From the NCBI GenBank assembly GCA_951804985.1, contig OX638133.1:55581122-55645121 (forward strand): a stretch of DNA of 64,000 bases. Direction: 5' to 3'. Positions 63,531-64,000 of this stretch are shown piece after piece. Both the position numbers and the translations under genes were made by a program. The notes below the pieces were generated by a model. That model saw only the letters and a program-made list of their open reading frames with translations, ran no database searches and had not been told where the DNA came from. This stretch comes from Dryomyza anilis. Taxonomy: Eukaryota > Arthropoda > Insecta > Diptera > Dryomyzidae. The number at the start of each line of letters is the position of its first letter. Position 1 is the first letter of the stretch.

Positions 63531-64000
63531 GATTTCTCAAGAACCTTGCACCGATTATAATGATTTATATTGGAGACGTGATATCTCAAGAACTCTTGCG
63601 CCGATTACAATGATTTATATTGGAATTAAAAGGGCAAAAATAGAATAAAAAATGTTCCAACTTTGAGACGTGATTTCTGAAGAACCGTTGTGACGATTAT
63701 AATCATTTATATTGGAATTAAATTAAAAAAATAGAACACAAAGTTAAGTTTGAAACGTGATTTCTTAAGAACCCATGTGCCGATTATAATGATTTATATA
63801 AAATTAAAAGGCCAAAAATAGATTACAAAATTGCCAACTTTGAGGCCTCTACGGCGCGTATTTATAGGAGCATTTTAAATTTGAGCCGTGATTTCTCAAG
63901 AACCCTTGCGCCGATTATAATGATTTATATTGGAATTAAAAGTGCAAAAAGAAATACAAATTTTAAGTTTGAGGCGTGATTTATCAAGAACTCTTGCGCC

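Larger units (their letters stand above)
37460..64000 (+). repeat. Satellite array, orientation B, block 2
   Basis: 26.5 kb of the 139/89-bp satellite without any other insert. About 37,460-38,800 and 49,800-53,290 are divergent units; 38,800-49,800 and 53,290-59,400 are well-homogenised higher-order repeats. 59,400-63,530 repeats the divergent stretch. Open frames of 60-90 codons encoding DFSRTLAPIIMIYIGIK recur because several unit combinations are multiples of three; there is no sign that they are genes. Confidence 0.95.

Noticed and set aside
1..64000. CRISPR array
   Set aside because: The repeats are contiguous, degenerate satellite monomers with no unique spacers and no cas genes, in a eukaryotic transposon context.
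1..64000. CENP-B box or other known centromere motif in the satellite
   Set aside because: No match to the TTCG-N4-A-N2-CGGG pattern was seen in the monomers by eye; a centromeric role cannot be argued from sequence alone.

Overview
This is eukaryotic, almost certainly dipteran, repeat DNA. No host gene is visible. The evidence for a fly is a mini-me/DINE-1-type element with its (GTCY)n tract and conserved core, an RTE-type LINE ending in a (TAAG)n tail, and a Ty3/gypsy element with a tRNA-Leu-like primer site. About 53 of the 64 kb is one AT-rich satellite family. Its two main monomers are about 139 bp and about 89 bp; they share everything except a 50-bp CpG-containing module. Rarer 66-bp and 42-bp forms are further internal deletions.

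Layout: satellite in orientation A (1-29,872) is interrupted by a near-full-length RTE LINE (2,873-6,150), two copies of one AT-rich TIR element (12,167-13,687 and 24,572-26,200, the second carrying a nested 149-bp SINE-like insert), and a mini-me/DINE-1-like element (27,400-28,120). At 29,872 the array reverses orientation inside a 37-bp near-palindrome and stays in orientation B to the end, except for a 67-bp patch at 31,594-31,660. Orientation B is interrupted by a defective Ty3/gypsy LTR element on the minus strand (32,803-37,455).

The array has several levels of higher-order repeats (HORs). Orientation A has a ~1.81-kb HOR (6.6-10.5 kb), a 3,356-bp HOR (14.6-21.0 kb) and a ~2-kb dispersed copy (1-2,060 and 21,785-23,800). 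Orientation B has a different 0.9-2.5-kb HOR family, itself inside a ~10-11-kb tandem duplication (41.93-53.29 and 53.29-63.53 kb). Marker junctions of the two arms are not shared, so each arm seems to have homogenised separately.

Nothing here forms a working gene system. The coding material is retrotransposon: a LINE ORF2 broken by one stop and one frameshift, and an LTR gag-pol with several deletions, frameshifts and stops. The most interesting features are structural: orientation switches at palindromes, fold-back mutations captured and amplified by HOR spread, and transposons carried along by satellite duplication. All identities and ages are judged by eye; no alignment or database search was run.
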